Origin: Chloroflexota bacterium
Lineage (GTDB): Bacteria; Chloroflexota; Anaerolineae; Promineifilales; Promineifilaceae
Reading direction: 5' to 3'
NCBI GenBank assembly: GCA_030599405.1
Contig: JAUVOB010000007.1
Span: forward strand, 1 to 12,628
DNA: 12,628 nucleotides
Shown here: positions 9,601 to 12,628 of the stretch, in pieces
Layout: each line of letters begins with the position of its first letter
Position numbering within the stretch: position 1 is the stretch's first letter
Made by a program: the position numbers and the translations under genes
The notes under the pieces: model-generated
Database searches by the model: none
Told to the model about the DNA's origin: nothing
What the model saw: only the letters and a program-made list of their open reading frames with translations

Positions 9601-10356
9601 TTTGGCGTGCCGGGAACTGGCCCTGGTGAATTCAACGAACCGTGGGGCATTGCCGCCGACGACCAATTCATCTACGTCGCAGATACTTGGAACCATCGCC
9701 TTCAAAAGTTCGATCTTGATGGCAATTTGGTAAGCACCATCGGTCAGTATGGACGTCTAGGAGAAGGTGAATCTGGGGGTGGATACTTCTTCGGACCCCG
9801 TCAGGTTGTTATACTAGCTGATGGTAACCTTCTCGTGACCGACACCGGCAACCACCGTTTTCAGGTACTCGAGCCTGACGGACAGTTCCTGCAGTTTATC
9901 GGTTCTGAAGGTATCCAACTAGGGCAGTATTTTGAGCCTGTCGGCATTGCCCAAGGTCCTGATGGGTCGGTCTTCGTCGCGGATACTTGGAATGGTAGAA
10001 TCCAGCGACTGGATCCAGATCTGATCTCGGTTTTTGAGTGGCCTGTCGACGCCTGGTTCGGAGAATCCATTAACAACAAGCCATATGTAGCGGTCGACGG
10101 CTCTGGACGAGTCTACGTAACGGATCCAGAGGGACAGCGAGTCTTGATCTTTGACGAATTCGGCCAATATCTCGGTCGTTTTGGAGTCTTTAGCGAGGGA
10201 GCAGGATCCCTCGGCCTTCCAACAGGCATCGCTATCGACGAAGATGACTACGTCTATGTTGTTGATGCCCTCCAACACCAGGTACTTAAATTTGCGCCCA
10301 TATTCCCAGATCTGACATCGTCCGATGACGATGTTCCAGTTGCTGATCAGCCTTAG
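6613..10356 (+). CDS. TIGR03663/Agl23-like membrane protein fused to a six-bladed NHL propeller
   Basis: A 1247-residue protein in three parts. (1) Residues about 28-755 are polytopic and GT39-like. The first outer loop holds the invariant TIGR03663 residues D56-E57 and H80-G81-P82, with arginines R103, R147 and R150. AGEKMAWLSTH (601-611) is a further family-like motif. An acidic, Ala-rich insertion (about 252-290) sits between helices. (2) Residues about 760-945 form a soluble, presumably extracytoplasmic domain with DNDSSWPYTWYLRD (779-792). (3) Residues about 950-1230 contain six NHL repeats, each ending in a V-x-D element with Asp at 978, 1024, 1077, 1124, 1171 and 1218 (spacing 46-53), enough for one closed six-bladed propeller. 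TIGR03663 members, some named flippase activity-associated Agl23, usually co-occur with DUF2298 proteins. The propeller may bind a sugar, peptide or cell-wall partner, which is inference. The last 15 residues are acidic. Confidence 0.88.
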   Translation: MTDANENERHDTQDLLSRPLISSINLDWEKTIYLIFVLLALITRLWGVGDRVVSHDESLHTQYSYQYYNGQGYQHSPLMHGPSLFHATALSYWLFGDSDTSSRIPVAIIGTLLVILPYFLRRWIGRVGAIIASFLLLISPYITYYSRYIRHDIYIIAAAAVVFIAIQYYLRKRKEKYLWWFAAGIALMFTTMETSFIYVAIFGSFLAIALVAKILTAEWFREILPRLLLPLLVLLAALIVFTIGFAGVRYALAEPEEGTVEPVAAVDEGFAADPDQALAQEGFDDILSQGETIFRGLQITGIFLLAGSLFALAYRMRPHIDSFAEFDLVVILTTLTLPAATSFLIVTAGQDPMNASPGFCEAATQENLSAIQLIFTRVFDAQCRTALIRSDVFLTGVFLIVTLIVSILVGLWWNRRKWLIAAIIYHGIFLVLYTSFFTNPGGWASGMIGSLGYWLEQQDVQRADQPSFFYFVVLPLYEFLPILFTLLAAHLWAKKRRLNKIVGYWLGLILVSLLLFSFINWYTNRGLELGAEQNRLPALAAAGVVFIIGVLYWFIVARRRLHTEYEIDRGLWELLDVNDLFGFIPYLIWWFLLSWLIYSLAGEKMAWLSTHFIFPMVLMAGWYMNDRLVTGNKYEMLSRRFAGQVALIVLLIVATVIALAPILLGQISLVNQEVANLRGLGRFLGSVLVVAILFYLVRRISRDMEMGTTKRAWLMAIFALLSLITVRFTYMAAFQNADNTKEFLVYAHGAPATKSEVLLQLEDLSMRMNGDKSIRVAFDNDSSWPYTWYLRDYPNRQYFGENPTRSIADSPVIISGSQNWGTVEPLLGNDYESRTYTFLWWPMEDYRKISWDAIIGDLDGEEENRRGLANPEVRQALWDIIFYRDYDKYSQVFGGTYTAGQWPLRHELRMYTRKDVLATIWEHGINAIAAEPPFDPYTENEFQVNPIQYIGSYGSGEGQLDIPRNIAVGPEGNLYVADSGNNRVQIFDNQGFYVSDFGVPGTGPGEFNEPWGIAADDQFIYVADTWNHRLQKFDLDGNLVSTIGQYGRLGEGESGGGYFFGPRQVVILADGNLLVTDTGNHRFQVLEPDGQFLQFIGSEGIQLGQYFEPVGIAQGPDGSVFVADTWNGRIQRLDPDLISVFEWPVDAWFGESINNKPYVAVDGSGRVYVTDPEGQRVLIFDEFGQYLGRFGVFSEGAGSLGLPTGIAIDEDDYVYVVDALQHQVLKFAPIFPDLTSSDDDVPVADQP

Positions 10357-10412
10357 TCCCGTCAGGTGTTGACTTAGCTTTACTACTAATCCCAAGTTTG
10401 CTCATTCTCACC

Positions 10413-10441
10413 TCTTTGGTCTACTATTATCAGACCAAAGA
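10413..10441. repeat. Perfect 10-bp inverted repeat, possible terminator or operator
   Basis: The arms TCTTTGGTCT (10413-10422) and AGACCAAAGA (10432-10441) are perfectly complementary around a 9-base loop. The repeat lies 57 bases after the NHL-fusion stop and about 70 before the next start, so it could end the upstream operon. However, there is no T-run after the stem on either strand, which argues against a classical intrinsic terminator. The A/T-rich loop contains TATTAT, a plausible -10 element, though no good -35 lies at the right distance. An operator for a dimeric regulator is therefore an alternative. Confidence 0.55.
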
Positions 10442-10451
10442 ATCCTCCCAC

Positions 10452-10484
10452 CAATGGTCGCTGGTTTTCCAGCGTACAGCATTG
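10452..10484. repeat. Imperfect hairpin upstream of the zinc-ribbon gene
   Basis: The core stem CGCTGG (10459-10464) / CCAGCG (10469-10474) closes a TTTT loop. An outer stem CAATG (10452-10456) / CATTG (10480-10484) extends it across an asymmetric internal loop. In RNA it would sit 15 bases before the ribosome binding site of the following gene, so it could be a leader structure or part of a terminator region. Function is unknown, and chance formation cannot be excluded for stems this short. Confidence 0.4.
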
Positions 10485-10499
10485 ACTGCGCATATCGAT

Positions 10500-10508
10500 A
10501 GGAGGTGA
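10500..10508 (+). promoter_or_regulatory. Strong Shine-Dalgarno AGGAGGTGA
   Basis: A near-perfect anti-16S match ending two bases before ATG 10511, with GGAGG five bases upstream. It decides the start of the zinc-ribbon gene: the in-frame GTG at 10505 lies inside this site and is unlikely to be used. It is by far the strongest ribosome site in the window. Confidence 0.85.
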
Positions 10509-10510
10509 AT

Positions 10511-10852
10511 ATGAGAGTAATTAGCTACCTGATTGCTATAGCTGTTGCTGGCATTGGGTTTATATTCCTGGTTGGGTATCAGGGCCAGATTGCTCGTCTA
10601 ATCATTGGCGTGGTCCTCCTACTTGCCGCAGCAGCAATCGCGTATCTCGGACACCTCGCGTCCATTCCCAAAAAGACGACAACAACCCAAAAGATCGATC
10701 TAAGCGGTGACGTTAGCCTTGAGGAATTTCGGTGTCGCTCCTGTAATGCGCCCCTTAGTAAGGATCAGATTGACGTGAAAGCAGGAGCGATATTTGTTGA
10801 ATGCGATCATTGCGGAGCAACCTACCAGGTTGAGGAAGAGCCAAAATGGTAG
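10511..10852 (+). CDS. Small two-helix membrane protein with C-terminal zinc ribbon
   Basis: A 113-residue protein of unknown function. Two hydrophobic helices (about 4-22 and 28-48) are separated by a short QGQIAR turn. A polar Lys/Thr linker (53-62) follows, then a zinc-ribbon-like domain with C75-x2-C78 and C98-x2-C101. The start is ATG 10511, set by the strong AGGAGGTGA just upstream. The Lys-rich sequence after the second helix suggests that the ribbon faces the cytoplasm. The last codons overlap the radical SAM gene by 7 bases, implying coupled translation and a shared task, for example anchoring the enzyme at the membrane or binding its substrate. That role is inference. I recognise no named family. 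The ribbon resembles generic ones that bind nucleic acid or protein. Confidence 0.8.
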   Translation: MRVISYLIAIAVAGIGFIFLVGYQGQIARLIIGVVLLLAAAAIAYLGHLASIPKKTTTTQKIDLSGDVSLEEFRCRSCNAPLSKDQIDVKAGAIFVECDHCGATYQVEEEPKW

Positions 10853-12450
10853 CGCCGATCCTAGACCGATTTCGAGACCAGATGTCGAGAGTCTGGCAGA
10901 GGGATACGAGAGGTCCGAAGAAGACAGACACATCTCGACCGCCATATAAATCGGGTCTGTACCATTACGATATCGGCAATAGTGGGAACAAAAAACGCAT
11001 CCACCTGAGGGTTGCGACCGATATGAGTGCGGTCATGTTTGTGGATGTGACAGATGTTATTCACCTCAATCAGTCGGCCGCGGAAATCACCTGGCTCGCC
11101 CTTGAGAACGTACCGATAGATGTCGCTCGGAAACAACTCTTTAAACATTACAATTCGGCAGACCGCGGACATCTTACAAAAGATCTTCTGCGTCTATATG
11201 AGATGGTGAATTCCTTCGGAAGCCAGGATGCGTTCTGCCCAAATTGCTCGATTTCAGGAGTCGAGCAAGCCCCAATATTCTCGATGCCTACAGAAGCACC
11301 CTACAAGGTTGATCTTGCGTTAACATACGGCTGCAATAACCAGTGTATGCACTGCTACAACGATCCCGGCAGATATCCAATGCCATCCATGTCAAAGGCT
11401 ATGTGGATAGATGTCATTGACAAACTCCATAAGATTGGGGTTCCCCATCTGATCTTCACCGGAGGAGAAGCCACGCTTCATCCGGACTTGCCAGAACTAA
11501 TCTCTTATGGAGAGTCCAGGGGTATGATCACCGGCTTGAACACCAATGGCCGGCGGCTATCCCACCCCCCTTACCTGAAGCAGTTAGAAGCAGCTGGTCT
11601 CAATCACATTCAAATCACTTTAGCATCTCATCAAGCCCAACATCATGATCAAGTCATGGGCGCGAGAGCGTTTACCCAGACTGTTCGCGGTATTAGAAAT
11701 GCCGTAGAAAGCGGCATTCACGTCATAACCAACACCACCTTGACGCGCCGAAATTGTCATGAGGTCACAGCTATTCTTGATTTCCTCCAAGACATGGGAA
11801 TCAGGACATTCGCGATGAATGGCATGATCCATAGCGGGGGCGGCCAATCAAATCCTGATGCGATTCTGCCCGAGAAACTTACCCCAATCTTAACTCGTGT
11901 TCGAGACGAATCCCGAGCCCGTAACATGCGGTTTCTCTGGTATACGCCTACCGAATATTGCCGGCTATCTCCAGTTGAAATCGATATCGGTGCAAAAAGA
12001 TGTAATGCTGGGGAATATTCTTTATGCATTGAGCCAAATGGTGACGTATTGCCCTGCCAATCATTCTACGTCGCCGCTGGAAATATCCTCAGGGATCCTT
12101 GGGAGATTATTTGGCAAAGCGATTTATTTCTCAGCTTTCGCCAACGAGAGATACATCCTGAGTCCGCGGGACTCCCCGAGAAGTGCTGGGATTGCCCGGA
12201 GATGTCCCTCTGTGGCGGAGGGTGCCGAATCGAACACCAGGCCCAAAACACCGCTGATCTGTCGAGGTTTTCCTCCCTTTCTACAATCGCCCTCCAATCG
12301 GTGCAAAGCCCGTATCTCGTAGATCTGCCGTCCAATCATGGTTTTGTACCACCGGCTGGCGCTGCATCGACTCAGATCAGGGGTTCAGGTGCAAGAGACA
12401 GACGGCTGGCAATAGAGAACACAGATATTCAAGGTATGAGCCGGTGCTAG
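10846..12450 (+). CDS. PqqD-like / radical SAM / SPASM domain protein
   Basis: A 534-residue putative maturase. Residues about 36-125 resemble a PqqD-like domain (VIHLNQSAAEITWLAL, 71-86), a fold that binds leader peptides in many peptide-modifying systems. C131-x2-C134 lies in the linker. The radical SAM core (about 155-370) has the 4Fe-4S motif C163-x3-C167-x2-C170, the FTGGEA SAM-binding segment (204-209) and LNTNG (231-235). The SPASM region follows with C386, C404, C447, C450, C456 and C460, plus C394, enough to ligate auxiliary iron-sulfur clusters. The C-terminal tail after about 470 is polar and unrecognised. Such proteins act in the cytoplasm on ribosomal peptides, cofactors or anaerobic sulfatases. 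The PqqD-like part favours a peptide substrate, but none is seen. ATG 10846 overlaps the zinc-ribbon gene by 7 bases. Confidence 0.9.
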   Translation: MVAPILDRFRDQMSRVWQRDTRGPKKTDTSRPPYKSGLYHYDIGNSGNKKRIHLRVATDMSAVMFVDVTDVIHLNQSAAEITWLALENVPIDVARKQLFKHYNSADRGHLTKDLLRLYEMVNSFGSQDAFCPNCSISGVEQAPIFSMPTEAPYKVDLALTYGCNNQCMHCYNDPGRYPMPSMSKAMWIDVIDKLHKIGVPHLIFTGGEATLHPDLPELISYGESRGMITGLNTNGRRLSHPPYLKQLEAAGLNHIQITLASHQAQHHDQVMGARAFTQTVRGIRNAVESGIHVITNTTLTRRNCHEVTAILDFLQDMGIRTFAMNGMIHSGGGQSNPDAILPEKLTPILTRVRDESRARNMRFLWYTPTEYCRLSPVEIDIGAKRCNAGEYSLCIEPNGDVLPCQSFYVAAGNILRDPWEIIWQSDLFLSFRQREIHPESAGLPEKCWDCPEMSLCGGGCRIEHQAQNTADLSRFSSLSTIALQSVQSPYLVDLPSNHGFVPPAGAASTQIRGSGARDRRLAIENTDIQGMSRC

Positions 12451-12514
12451 GCGCGTTGAAAATGTTTAGCTGGACAATAGAACAAATGATTTCGGATCGT
12501 GGAGTAAACAGATC

Positions 12515-12628
12515 ATGAACCTGATGAAATATAACGACTTGACCAGTTTGCTAATAGACCGTCCTCCCCCACTGTCGCCTAGCCTACAACCCGGAATCTA
12601 TCACTACTCACGTGATGATAGCGGAACC
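12515..12628 (+). CDS. Start of a second PqqD-like (probable radical SAM) gene, 5' part only
   Basis: An open frame of 38 codons runs off the right edge. Its residues 16-38 contain RPPPLSPSLQPGIYHYSRDDSGT read in two pieces: RPPPL at 16-20 and PGIYHYSRDDSGT at 26-38. This parallels RPPYKSGLYHYDIGNSGN at 31-48 of the preceding radical SAM protein. The shared RPP and G(L/I)YHY elements at the same N-terminal place suggest a paralogue of the same architecture, so a tandem pair. GGAG at 12501-12504, 10 bases upstream of ATG 12515, is a plausible ribosome site. ATG 12524 is an alternative start. The intergenic gap is 64 bases. Only the beginning of the PqqD-like domain is visible, so the radical SAM core is inferred. 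Confidence 0.6.
   Translation, partial: MNLMKYNDLTSLLIDRPPPLSPSLQPGIYHYSRDDSGT

Noticed and set aside
9919..10395. A 158-codon open frame on the minus strand
   Set aside because: It runs antisense to the well-supported NHL repeats, has no recognisable domain, and is best explained as a shadow of the codon pattern of the real gene.
10369..10397. TTGACT as a -35 box for the radical SAM operon
   Set aside because: No -10 element lies at 16-18 bases: the sequence there is CCAAGT, and the nearest TACTAA is far too close.
10454..10501. A 15-codon frame (MVAGFPAYSIDCAYR) before the zinc-ribbon gene, considered as a precursor or leader peptide
   Set aside because: It has no purine-rich ribosome site, starts inside the hairpin, and is short enough to arise by chance. 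Its TAG merely touches the Shine-Dalgarno site of the next gene.
10505..10507. GTG at 10505 as start of the zinc-ribbon gene
   Set aside because: It lies inside the AGGAGGTGA ribosome site, while ATG 10511 is correctly placed after it.
11897..12322. A 141-codon + strand frame inside the radical SAM gene
   Set aside because: The overlapping frame encodes the radical SAM/SPASM cysteines in the expected order, so this alternative frame is a shadow.

Overview
The window reads as bacterial, most likely a member of the Chloroflexota (Anaerolineae-like or a relative). It pairs Chlor_Arch_YYY (DUF2298) membrane proteins with a TIGR03663/Agl23-type protein, a combination known mainly from Chloroflexi and some Archaea. 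An ECF sigma factor and clear Shine-Dalgarno sites exclude an archaeon. Base composition is moderate and even, and I see no sign of recent transfer. Every gene I can support lies on the + strand. I found no tRNA, rRNA, CRISPR or insertion sequence, and no gene-free stretch longer than about 155 bases.

Region A (1-10356) looks like an envelope glycosylation module with its own regulator. It begins with the 3' end of one DUF2298 protein, followed by a complete paralogue and a GT39-like (GT-C fold) putative glycosyltransferase. An ECF sigma factor then overlaps the glycosyltransferase stop by one base. The sigma factor in turn overlaps a single-pass zinc-finger anti-sigma factor. The last gene encodes 1247 residues: a TIGR03663/Agl23-like multi-pass N-terminal part, then an extracytoplasmic domain and a six-bladed NHL propeller. 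The inferred logic is that the large membrane proteins build or transfer a lipid-linked sugar outside the membrane, while the coupled sigma/anti-sigma pair senses envelope state and tunes expression. The anti-sigma factor has a Ser/Thr/Pro-rich outer tail, which raises the untested idea that it is itself glycosylated by its neighbours.

The spacer 10357-10510 separates the two regions. It holds two hairpin-forming inverted repeats and a strong Shine-Dalgarno site.

Region B (10511-12628) starts with a two-helix membrane protein carrying a zinc ribbon. It overlaps by 7 bases a PqqD-like/radical SAM/SPASM protein. A second gene then begins whose N-terminus resembles that of the first radical SAM protein, so the region appears to hold a tandem radical SAM pair. 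This architecture is typical of enzymes that modify peptides or build cofactors, but no convincing precursor peptide is visible and the substrate is unknown.
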